Shown: one piece after another, positions 1-10,500 of the stretch
Layout of the letters: the number at the start of each line of letters is the position of its first letter
Position numbering within the stretch: position 1 is the first letter of the stretch
Assembly: GCA_035582835.1 (NCBI GenBank)
Contig: JAYKAV010001000.1
Span: 3,111,253 to 3,175,252, forward strand
From: Phoebastria nigripes
Taxonomy: Eukaryota > Chordata > Aves > Procellariiformes > Diomedeidae
Reading direction: 5' to 3'
DNA length: 64,000 nucleotides
Notes under the pieces: generated by a model
The model's database searches: none
What the model was told of the DNA's origin: nothing
The model's input: the letters and a program-made list of their open reading frames with translations, nothing else
Position numbers and translations under genes: made by a program

Positions 1-1590
1 GCCAAAGCACCTAGGTTTACAGTAACATTGAATTTTCTTTTTAAAAATAAAATAAACAAGTAAATAAATGACAAAAAGTAGAACTCTAATTTTAGCTGGG
101 AAGTGCCAAGATTTCTAGAGTGTGTGAAAGATGTGCATGCTTATTTTAGGAGCTATTTTCTTGCAGTCACTACAAAATACAAAAACATTCCTTCAATATT
201 TCTTTTTTCAAACTAAGCAAAAGAACTAGTCTTCTCCAAGGAATATTTCAATATCAGGTTTCATTACTATGTTTGCTGCAAACCTTAGAACATGGTAATC
301 TTTTTCTAATTCACCTGAAGTTATAAGAATTTAACTTCTCCTTTTAGTTAATTACAGACAGAAAAAAAAAAAATCCCAAATTGTGAACATTTGGACAATT
401 ATAAATATATTGTCACACCTATGCAGCTCTAAGATACAGCAGGCAAACTAGCTATTAATACGAAGTGCTACTATAATACATAATAGTTGTATAATAAAAA
501 TTTCTTGTTGCACACACTACATAAAGTGAAGAAAAGGTTTCAAGTTTGATAAAGAGAGGAAAAAACATCAGTGTTCTAGGCTGGTAAGAGAAAGAAGTTT
601 CATTCATTTTGGTTGCTCTCATCTATATTGGCAAAAAAGCAGATAAACAGTGAAGTATGGAGAAAAGCACATAAAATGTCCTTCATTTTGTTCCTTTCTC
701 TCATTTCCCAGGTTTTGCCTAGGAATAATAAGAGACTGATAATCATACAACTTAAACCCTTAATGATATTTCTGCCAGGAAGCAGAAATATGTAGCAGTA
801 CATAGAGAGATTATAGTGTACATACATGCTAGAGAAGTAATCCAATTTTTAAGAGGAAAAACACCCACCATCTGTATAAAAATAAGTGCTCAGCTATTCT
901 CTGTGACAAAGAATAACTGTTCCAGATGTACATCTCAGTGTACACTAATTGATACTTAGGGTCTAAACAGCTATAGGTTAACTTAGCAAACAATGTTTCA
1001 GAATTTATGGCAAGCGACCAAAATATCTACCCCAGCTAACAAGTATGCTTGTGTTCCTAAATGCAGGTAGCACATCCGCTCTTCAGCAATAAATATGAAG
1101 CACTGACAGGAAGTAGAGTTTTTCCTCAACCTGACTTAGTATTGACATTTCAGGTTGCTGGCATTTTAAAAGGTTTTAAAACTCTTTTTCTTGGAGCAAC
1201 CCAAGAGCACAAATGTGTTTTTTAAATAAGCTATACCTTTACAAGCATTTTCTCTATTACATTGTAGAAGTTTTCCCCTTAAATATTGCTACCAGAAGGA
1301 AAAAAGAAACCCCTCTATAGCTTTGACAACAAAGTATCTTAATGCCTTTTCTCCTTATTATTGTGTCACTGATCAATAGAACTAAATGCCATGCATCCAT
1401 CAAACTACAAGGTTTGATTGCAAAAGCTGTGTTAGCTCATAGAGCTTCTCTCTTGTGTCTTACACTCCTAGAAATGTCACAGTGGAGGAAATCCTAGCCC
1501 TATGTACGTCAACCCTTATCAGATGAACAGAGATCCTGAATGAGGGTTGTTTTGGCATTCTTTTGTCTATCATGCATGACTGGAGCAACT
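1..1590. other. AT-rich unannotated DNA
   Basis: No recognisable gene, repeat family or RNA gene is visible. Open frames are short (at most about 80 codons), show no domain, and fit chance in AT-rich DNA. There is a short A-run near 361-373. Confidence 0.6.
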
Positions 1591-1599
1591 GTTCACTTC

Positions 1600-2115
1600 A
1601 AGGCCATCATCTTGAGTGCCATCATGTGGTACGTACAAGACAGCCAGGTGATCAGGCCCAGTCAGCATGGGTTTATGAAAGGCAGGTCCTGCTTGACTAA
1701 CCTGATCTCCTTCTATGACAAAGTGACCTGCTTAGTGGATGAAGGAAAGGCTGTGGATGTTGTCTACCTAGACTTTAGTAGAGCCCTTGACACCGTTTCC
1801 CACAGCATTCTCCTGGAGAAACTGGCTGCTCATGTCTTGGATGGGCATACTCTTCACTGGGTAAAAAACTGGCTGGATGGACAGGCCCAAAGAGTTGTGG
1901 TGAATGGAGTTAAATCCAGTTGGCGGCTGGTCACAAGTGGTGTTCCCCAGGGCTCAGTATTGGGGCCAGTTCTGTTTAATATCTTTATCAATGATCTGGA
2001 CGAGGGGATTGAGTGCTCCCTCAGTAAGTTTGCAGATGACACGAAGTTGGGCGGGAGTATTGACCTGCTCGAAGGTATGAAGGCTCTGCAGAGGGATCTG
2101 GACAGGCTGGATTGA
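1600..2115 (+). pseudogene. CR1 ORF2 fragment: reverse transcriptase palm region
   Basis: This is the part of CR1 ORF2 that encodes the RNA-dependent DNA polymerase used for retrotransposition. The continuous frame starts upstream at 1540, but the CR1-like residues begin near 1600, so the ATG at 1540 is not a native start. Visible motifs, numbered from 1540: [13 protein letters not shown] at residues 76-88, holding the first catalytic aspartate; [13 protein letters not shown] at 134-146; and FADD at 164-167, the catalytic aspartate pair. All catalytic aspartates remain. The usual lysine and phenylalanine of the YLDFSKAFD block appear as R and L, suggesting relaxed constraint. A TGA ends the frame at 2113-2115 where CR1 relatives normally have a tryptophan codon, so the gene is dead. 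Confidence 0.9.
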
Positions 2116-2821
2116 TGGGCTGAGGCCAGCTGTATGAGATTCAACAAGGCTAAGTGTCAGGTCCTGCACTTGGGTCACAACAACCTACAGGCTTGGGGAA
2201 GAGTGGCTGGAAAGCTGCCCGGCGGAAAAGGACCTGGGCGTGTTGGTTGACAGCCAGCTGAACATGAGCCAGCAGTGTGCCCAGGTGGCCAAGAAGGCCA
2301 ACAGCATCCTGGCCTGTATCAGAAATAGTGTGGCCAGCAGGAGTAGGGAAGTGATTGTCCCCCTGTACTCGGCACTGGTGAGGCTGCACCGCAAACACTG
2401 TATTCAGTTTTGGGCCCCTCACTACAAGAAGGACATTGAAGTGCTGGAGCGTGTCCAGAGAAGGGCAGCAAAGCTGGTGAAGGGTCTGGAGAACAAGTCT
2501 TATGAGAGGAGGCTGAGGGAACTGGGATTGTTTAGCCTGGAGAAGAGGAGGCTCAGNGGAGACCTTATCGCGNTCTACAACTACCTGAAAGGAGGTTGTA
2601 GCGAGGTGGGGGTCAGTCTCTTCTCCCAAGTAACAAGCGATAGGATGAGAGGAAATGGCCTCAAGTTGTGCCAGGGGAGGTTTAGATTGGATATCAGGAA
2701 AAATTTCTTCACCGAAAGAGTTGTCAAGCATTGGAACAGGCTGCCCCGGGAAGTGGTNGAGTNACCATCCCTGGGGGTATTTAAAAGACGTGTAGATGTG
2801 GTGTTTAAGGACATAGTTTAG
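2116..2821 (+). pseudogene. CR1 ORF2 C-terminal part (thumb and C-terminal domain), frame-shifted
   Basis: This continues the broken CR1 ORF2 downstream of the premature stop. Reading resumes in a different frame, open from 2240 to the TAG ending at 2821. The 193-residue stretch contains the C-terminal segment typical of bird CR1s: an N-terminal [24 protein letters not shown] block, then [18 protein letters not shown], then [24 protein letters not shown] deletion in the 2180-2240 interval probably causes the frame change. Three codons contain ambiguous bases. Downstream at 2822-2906 is the short CR1 3' UTR. The product would be non-functional without the upstream domains. Confidence 0.88.
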
Positions 2822-2906
2822 TGGTGGACTTGGCAGTGCTAGGCTAATGGCTGGACTCGATGATCTTAAAGGTCTTTTCCAACCTAAGCGATTCTATGAT
2901 TCTATA

Positions 2907-3584
2907 AGGCAAAGAGAAGAAATAAAGACTCCTCGTCTCCTTGAACCTCTTTTTCTGTTAATTATGAAATCAGCTATTGACTTTACTATCTTGATCAGCA
3001 GCCTCATTCAACTGCAGTCTCCTAAATGGTGATTGATACTCATTGATACTATTATATTTGATACTCATTTATCCTATTATATTCTACAAATAAGCCTTCC
3101 TTATGGTTCCAGATTTTTGAAGAAGCAGAGGGGAAAACAAAGCAGGGGGGCGGGATGACATGCATTAGTTTATCTCAAAGCTTATTTACAGAGAGGTTAA
3201 AAAATATAATTGTGTAAAGCCAAAGAACTGCAAGATGTAAGACTGCTTCCCCATTGATTTGTCTGTTTATCAAATGGGATAATCTCTCAAAGCTTCTGAA
3301 GACTGGCCATTTTCTCACACTCAGCCTGAGGACATAGACAAAAATAACACAGAGGGAAATACAAGTGTAAATTGAGAGGATTCTTGCAGGTTGTCCTCTT
3401 CTACTTCATATTATTGTTCAAGTTGTCACTAGAGCCAAAATCAAAGACGACTTAATTTTTACAGGCACTGAATATGCTTGTGAATGCCTCATTTTATTGT
3501 GATAATGTTAATCACATATGTAAGTGTATGCAAAGCCACAGTCTAGTTGATATTATGTACTATCTACTCTGATAGAGTTCTTCT
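2907..3584. other. Unannotated DNA
   Basis: Nothing recognisable. A short imperfect repetition of a TTGATACTCATT-like string occurs near 3032-3075. Confidence 0.5.
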
Positions 3585-3640
3585 CGGGAAAGTCATTTAA
3601 CCTCTCTCTCTCCTCACTAGCAAAATGAGCAAAACAACAT
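3585..3640 (+). repeat. MIR-like SINE fragment
   Basis: The stretch reads like the conserved core of the MIR family: a GGGAAAGTCATTTAACCTCT string, then a T/C-rich stretch and CAAAATGAG. This parallels MIR's GTCACTTAACCTCTC...GTAAAATGGG. Very short and diverged; identified by eye from memory of the family. Confidence 0.55.
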
Positions 3641-5375
3641 GAATTCATGTGATTCTTAAGAGACAGAAAAAAAGCCGTTTTATTTATCAAAGTCTGCCAT
3701 TTTGATTCATATTCTTCTCAGTAACATTGCCTATCATAAATAATTTAAAAGCTCATATATATTCCAGACAAGGATATAAACTGCAGTAGTAGGACAGAGA
3801 AGATGAACATGTTAAGTCATATTCTAAGCTATTTTTAAAGACCTAAGTGAGACTGCTATCAAAGGTAGCAAATTTTACATTGTTTAAGCAGAAGAATTAG
3901 GGCACAACAAATTGAGAGCAGCATATTACAGCTGTTTCAGCTGGCAAGAAAACATTTTGCTACTTTCAGAACATGCTTTATGTGATGGAAAAACCCTGTC
4001 AAGTGTCCCAAGGGGGCTTACAGTTTTGCTTCAAACTGTTGCCAATGAATAAATAAAGTCAAATGTCCTTTACCATTTGTGCAGCAGTAAGCACACTGCC
4101 GGTGCTGAATTGGCAGCAAACAGGACATTTCTCCCACTATTCGTTATAGGAAGACACAAGTTCAGTCAAGCGATTTACAACAAATTAGAAGAATTCTTCC
4201 AAACCTGAAAATATCTATAACACAACCTGAACAGTTTGGAGAAGACACTCATCACGCCATGTACGTCTGCAGTTAAAAGCCTTAATCATCTTCAGTGAGA
4301 CATTTTGATTCCTAGACAAAAGGAAGAGGCTCCTTAGAATAGCTTGTCCACATACCTACCAGGTGAGCTATAATACATGATAGGTATCCTTTCATGCTAT
4401 TTTTCAGGCTTGATTGTTAAACAGCAAAGCTCCTTTTGTTATAAATGGTGGATACATGGACAAAGCTCAGCAGGTTGGCATCTATTAAATTTTGCATTTC
4501 GTGTTTTTCTGTGATACCATATAGTTGTAAGGATAGTATACAAAGCAGACTTAAGCACCAGGCATCATCTTACACTTGTACTGGGCTAGATATCTACTTT
4601 ATACTACACTTCCCTCACTATACCATTCTAACTGTTTTGCTGTTCTGCAGCATGTGTACGATTTGCATGTGTTTCATAGCATCTTCATTTAAGCTATTGA
4701 CTGATAAGAACATTGAATCAGAATTTAAGAGAGATTCTCTTATTAATTTGCTTGAAATTAATATTTTATGTTAATGACTCAGAAAAAGGAATATTCTCCA
4801 AAATTATATTATACTCTTTGAAAAAGAATTATTATCAATTTTCTTTCAAGAATATTAGTTATTGCAAAGTTGTCTTCTTTGAAGATAGAGGAACTATTTA
4901 TCTCTGCTGTTTTCTTGTAGAGATGAATTAATTTAGTTGTTTAGAAAAAGCTTTTCACATGTATAGGGAGTGTACTCAATTCTTTGTTGTTTTTCCGTTT
5001 TGATGATACAAAATAAGCTATTTTTTCCTGCATCCTGATACCTAATTGTACTTCCAGAACCAACTTATTTGAAAGCAATGAAATCAATAACACAATTCTT
5101 TTCAATGGGATGAATGTATAAGGCTTTTTTCAGCATAGTAGATTAATCTTTTTGATAGTCTCAATGTCCTTTAATTCAGAAAGAGATAATGGTAGTTGCA
5201 TTTTCTTATTAAATTAGTCCTTGAGCTAATACTTTGTCAGTTTTGAATATTTCAAATGTAAAAAGGGATAGGATTTTTTTGTTTATGCGAGAGTAAAATA
5301 TCCTTACTTGTAGGAGAAACATCTTAATTAACATAACTACAGTTTTCACCAAAGGTTCTCAAATACTCAAAGGCA
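3641..5375. other. AT-rich unannotated DNA
   Basis: No gene or clear repeat. The open frame at 4445-4774 (109 codons) has no recognisable domain, unusual composition or neighbour, and is most likely chance. Confidence 0.5.
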
Positions 5376-5440
5376 AGTAAGCATTATCATTTCTTTTTAC
5401 AGACGAGGGTAAGGCAGTTGAAAGACTAGTCACAACTATT
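5376..5440 (-). repeat. MIR-like SINE fragment
   Basis: The sequence TTACAGACGAGGGTAAGGCA followed by GTTGAAAG resembles the reverse complement of the MIR core (TTTTACAGATGAGGAAACTGAGGC). Short, ancient and uncertain at the edges. Confidence 0.55.
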
Positions 5441-5594
5441 TGTTAACAAAGATTAATGTTTCCAAAGTATATTGAGAACTTCAGTTGTTGNTGTTGCATA
5501 GATACTGTCATTACTAAGAAAAAAATCTTCCTTCACCCTTGAAATGTTGAGGGGGTCTAAAGGTGATGATAAAGACCCACAAAAACAAGAGGAG

Positions 5595-5775
5595 AGTCAA
5601 GCGGTGGAAGAGGTTGCCCAGAGAGGTTGTGCAGTCTTCTGTCCTTTGAGGTTTTAAAGACCCATCTGGGTAAAGCCCTGAGAAACCTGGCCTGACTTCG
5701 TTGTAGCTGACACTGCTTTGAGCAGGAGGCTGGACTAGACATCTTCTGATCTGAAATATCTTGTGATTCTATAAA
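5595..5775 (+). repeat. Decayed CR1 3' end
   Basis: An older CR1 fragment in sense orientation. It contains the CR1 C-terminal coding remnant GAGGTTGCCCAGAGAGGTTG, then the 3' segment with GCTTTGAGCAGGAGGCTGGA, and ends in TGTGATTCTATAAAT, a decayed form of the CR1 terminal repeat. It differs from the two young copies in this window and belongs to another, older subfamily. Only the last ~180 bases remain. Confidence 0.85.
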
Positions 5776-6657
5776 TACTCTTCACTTTTATTATTTGCCC
5801 TTGTATTTCAACAATATTTCCCATAGAAGACTCATCTGCAAGGTAAATAAAATGGTATCTTTAAGATTGCTGTCAGAAGATCTTGCTCTTTTCCTATGGC
5901 TAGTTATAGACAATTTCACCTCCATGTACGGCACAGCTCTACAGTAGGTGTTTTTGATCTGTGATGCAGACACCTGTGAGGTCAGGCTGCTTTTTTTTCC
6001 ATTACTGTTGCAGTTCCCTTAATACCAGACTTTTGGTTAATAACCTTACAATGACTATTCTAGAGTCAACGTCTTCCAAGGAATTTTTTAAGGGTCTTAA
6101 AACTGCAAAAGGTTGAAAACCATTGCTCTAGAGAACTCCAGAAAGAAATGAGCTTCTTTAGTGAGCAGACCCTTATAAGCAAACTCTTTTTAAAGTCAAA
6201 TTCCAGCTGTCTATGGAGACATGAAGTAAGGACACTGATCTTTTCCCAAACAGAAGACCATTTTCCAGACTGAGTCAAGTTTATCAGTATACTATCTCGA
6301 CAAGCTTGTCTTGGAGAGACCAGGAGCAATTCTGTGGCAATGGGATAACAAATATGTTATTTAACTTTTCAAATTAAGACCCTCATTCTGCAAACACAGA
6401 ATCTTAATTTTGTTTCCTACAAGAAGCCTTAACTTAAGTCACAGTGCATACAGAGTTAACNTAGAAATGTGTTTATATAGGATTCTGATTGAAGAAACTA
6501 CAGGTTAATGTTATTTTGGATAATTTTATCTCATCATTACTAGCTACACACTGAGACCGCTTCCAAATTTTTGTCAATGAAAATATCAAAGGTCATTTGT
6601 AGAAGATTCTCTGTGCTTGGATAGTCCTTTTCTCCCCTGGGAGCTTAAACATTATTT
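5776..6657. other. Unannotated DNA between CR1 fragments
   Basis: No gene. Around 6060-6320 the sequence includes a GGTTGAAAACCATTGCTCTA string that looks repeat-derived, but I cannot name the family. Confidence 0.4.
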
Positions 6658-7505
6658 TATAGATTCATAACAGGGCTGGAAGGGTCCTCAAGAGGTCATT
6701 GCATCCATCCTCTGTCCCAAGGCAAGATCAAACATATCAATCTTGACGGACATTTGTCTAGACTGTCTTTTTAAAAACTTCCAACTATGGGGATTCCAAA
6801 ATATCTCCAGGCAATCTATTCCAATGCATCACTATCATTACCTTTAAAAGGTTTTTTTCTAGTAACTAATCTGAATTTTCCTTGTTGCAGTATAAATCCA
6901 ATACTGCTTGTTCAATTGCCATTGAGACAGAGAATAGATTGTTTCCTTCCTCTTATAGATCTTTTAAAAAAACATATTTAAAGACTTAGTTCAGAGGATG
7001 AAAACAGATAAGAGATCCAGGAAACACAACTATGAGTGGGCTGAGAGAACTGAGTCATTCAACTTCAGAGAGAGAAAACTAAAGAGGTTTGAGACAAATC
7101 TTTAAATATGTAAAAATTCTTCTAGCGACCCATACTTTTTATTTAACATGCAGGAACTAAAACTAGACATAGTACTACAGGTGAGGTCTTAGCAACTACA
7201 AGCACAGTAAAAAAATTGTTTTCTGAGTCCTGGTTACGCATCTGCTGATACATGTCATAGAATACCTGCTGCACTCATGACAATACTTCTGATAACTCAT
7301 GTTAAATTTACAGCCTTCAGATGCAAACTACTACCCAGCCATTTATTCCCATCTTGTAATCCTGCCTAAACATAGTACCTTGAATATATACATGTTGGAC
7401 TGCATTCTGTTTTTTTTGCAAACAATATTTGCCAAGATAATTTTGAAATCTTTCCTGTGTCTGTTGACTGTGGACCTCCTCCAGACAGCAGGCATCTACT
7501 CACTG
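6658..7505 (-). repeat. Ancient CR1 with an internally inverted segment
   Basis: A very old CR1, mostly in antisense. From 6658 (AGATTCATAACAGGGCTGGA) to about 6983 it follows the antisense CR1 3' region: the CAAGAGGTCATTGCATCCAT block, then TCCAGGCAATCTATTCCAATG, then TTCCTTCCTCTTATAG. From about 6985 to 7135 the orientation flips to sense, with GGGCTGAGAGAACTGAGTCA and an AACTAAAGAGG stretch. From about 7136 antisense resumes with AACTAAAACTAGACATAGTA and GGTGAGGTCT, ending in CCAAGATAATTTTGAAATC near 7432. The flipped part is the piece missing from the antisense order, so an inversion within one element is the simplest reading. All coding capacity is lost. Confidence 0.75.
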
Positions 7506-10500
7506 GCTTAATCCCCTGCATTTATTGAGGAAGGCTGAACAAAGATGTCTCAAGGCTGCTCAGAAGGTTCTCCCTAAATTCTCCTAGAAATTTCCTTTCT
7601 TAGAATCCCCTTTATTTAATAAGCTGGTAATGTTTGATGACTGTGATATGTTTGTTACCTGATTAGTTGCACAGCAGCTAGCCAGGAAGTTATTAGTTCC
7701 TTGCTGACATGGGTTTGCTCCCTTCAAAGTTAATGGCAGTGAATTCAGGAACTTGACTCTTAAATGTCCTAAGTAACATCCCTGAGGTAATGATCTCATG
7801 CAAAATTATCTTTTCTGTTCCTTCCATGAATATAACATAATCCAGGACAGAACAAGATACATATGGTAATTGATCACATTTAAAGCCCTCAATTGTGTAA
7901 ATCAATACCGTGGTTCCAGAGATGCATGACAAGAGTTAAACAGTGAAAGAAAGCTAGAAAGAATTGTTTTGGCTTTGTTCTTTGTTTTTAGAAAGTTTTA
8001 TAATTAGTGTTGGGGCACACTGGGCACTGAATTCATTTCATAGTATCACACATAAAAGCAAGCTGAATTCCTCTCAGTGCAAAACCAACCTCAAGCTACC
8101 TTGACAACAGATACCAATAACCCTGTAATTTCAATTGTTCACTCTTTTTTTTATGTGTTCTGTATCTCAGTGAAGTCTCATCTTCCCAGCCCAGTGCCAT
8201 AGGCTAATAATCTGTAACAAAACTCACCCTCAAAAAATGTCAGATATAATGAAAAACACAACTTCACAGATGAGAAAGTTGGCCTTAGCTAAATCCTAAG
8301 GGCCCTAGCTCTCAGATTTTGTAGGTTCTTCTGTTTCATCCTCTAACCCTGAATTAGAAGGGTATGTGAAATTGAACTATTCCTGCTTCTTTCTACTGAA
8401 TCACTCATTACCCATCAAAGAATAACCGACTTCCAAAGAATGAAAATTCTATTGCCAGCTGAGAAAAAAAAGTCCTTAGCTGTTGAAACCGAAACCTGAC
8501 CACCTACCTTAATGATCTACTAAGCAATATTATATAGAACTAGTAGCAGTAGATGCAGATGAACACATTCAACCAGCCTGAATGGTTGGCCCTCTTACAT
8601 GTCACTCAGTCATTCACAACATCCTATGGATCTGATTCTGTAACGTTCTGTGATGGTATAAATTAATTCCAAGTTAGAAGACTTTAATGCAACAAAGAAA
8701 GATAGTATGAGGATTAGGAACCTCATGGACTGAGAAAGAAGGGGAAGAAAGAAGGCACAATTATCAAGAGAAATTCGGAACATAAGGCTTTCTTTCGTTC
8801 TCAACAATGTCTATTGTGTATTTTTCCGATAGGTTTTGTGACAAATTAGAAATATTTAAACAAATCTTAGACTAAACATATGTTAAATTAGGAAAAACAG
8901 GGCTAAGATAACAGAGCCTTACATTCCCTTATTATCACTAGTATTAGTGATATTCATTTAGTTCCCAACTTCTCTACTGATAGCCAGTGAATGTCTGGGT
9001 CAGAAACAATTACCCAGATTGTATTTGAGGTCTGATGATTTGCCCCATTAAACAGAAAATGAGGTTAACACACTGCGTCTAAGCAAATTTCAGGTACTGA
9101 TGGCTGTACGCAACTAAGGTTGACCAGATTCAAACAAGCATCCGGGAAGCAGAGGTCAAAATGCTAGTTCTAATTTAAGGACTGCCCTGTTTTGAAACAG
9201 TGCAGCTTCTGAAAAGAACAAAGGGATTACCAACGGATCTACATGCCAATATCTTTAACGTAAGGGTTTTTCCAGTTTTCTTTGGTTTTAACAAACAGGT
9301 GTAATTCTTTGAAATTTGATCAAACAATGTCACCATACAGATGTATTAGCTTGAAAATAGTTCTATATGAAATGTTCAACCAATATCTCATTGATTTATG
9401 CTATACCATAACACAGTGTGCCAACTTTATTGAATAAGTAATATACCACTGCTATAAATTTGATGGTTTTCCATGTTACGTTTTCTATTTCAGCAGGTTG
9501 CTAAATGTCAAGTGAGTGCTTTATGCTGACTTTAGCCTTCACCAAAAAAATCTTTCCCAATATGTCGCAGAGCTAACTCCACTGATGATCACTGTGGGGT
9601 AGTGACTTTTTTTTTTTTTTTTTTTTTTTACGTGCCACAGAGCACATAGCCAAGATCAGCTTTTTCTGCTCTGAATGAAAAAGCCAGACATGTACATTTA
9701 GGGCATTTAAGAATTTTTTAGAACCTGAAAAAAAAGAATATTTTCCCTTCATACTTTTTCTGTTGATTGAGATTGGGATCAACATTTCTATAAAAAGCAA
9801 TCAATTTAAAAAAAGAAATAAAAATCAAGATTCTTAGTTCTTGTTTTTAAAAGGATATAGCCAAGACTATGTATANGAAGCTGGGGGTGAAAGATTCAAA
9901 GCTAACTAAAAGGTAGTCCCAGTTGACTTAAGTGAAATTAATCAAATTAATTAAATGGCTGAAAACTTCCATTCCTGCCCTGTGTTAACAGCTTTACATA
10001 ATGCTGTAAAGTTTGTGCTATCACAGAGCAAATAAAGAATAATAATATTTGCAACAAATTTTGATTAAAAGAAGAAAATAGATTTGAGAAAGTAATTTTG
10101 GATTTGTATAGAGGTTGATTCTGAATTAAATATTTTATTAATGAAGATTTAGGTCTTCGATTGCAGCCTACAGAATTTGAGTGGTTATCACTCAAAAATG
10201 ATATAATATTTGCTCCTACTTAGGTGTTTGGAATATTTAGATTTGTGATTAAGCATTGAATCCTAACTCTAATGGTCTTTTATCCATTACCAATGTAGAG
10301 AAGTTTCATTTTTATTTGTGTTAAATCAATTATTTTCTGTCTGCAATCTAAAAAAAACCCACCCCAAAACACTAGTTTGCTCTTGGCTTTTTCCCTGTCT
10401 AGTCTAAACACTGAAAATGTCAAGTTTGCTCTCTAATTAAACATGTCTGTCTGAGACTCCACTTGTATCTTTCATCATAATGGTGCAGAGTCCCAGGGAG

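Larger units (their letters stand above)
1595..2906 (+). mobile_element. CR1 LINE, 5'-truncated, young copy
   Basis: A CR1 non-LTR retrotransposon copy in sense orientation. It lacks the 5' UTR, ORF1 and the endonuclease domain and starts inside the reverse transcriptase, which is typical of CR1 because target-primed reverse transcription stops early. The 3' end carries the CR1 repeat, ATTCTATG followed by ATTCTATA, at 2891-2906. The coding part is broken by an in-frame TGA at 2113-2115 and a frame change before 2240. The 3' half is very close to the minus-strand copy at 48774-49436, so both belong to one relatively recent subfamily. Four isolated N calls (2557, 2573, 2758, 2763) fall inside it. 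The 5' boundary is estimated from where CR1-like sequence begins; no clear target-site duplication is seen, as is usual for CR1. Confidence 0.93.

Noticed and set aside
2150..2731. Minus-strand open frame of 193 codons
   Set aside because: It is the antisense shadow of the + strand CR1 ORF2 fragment.
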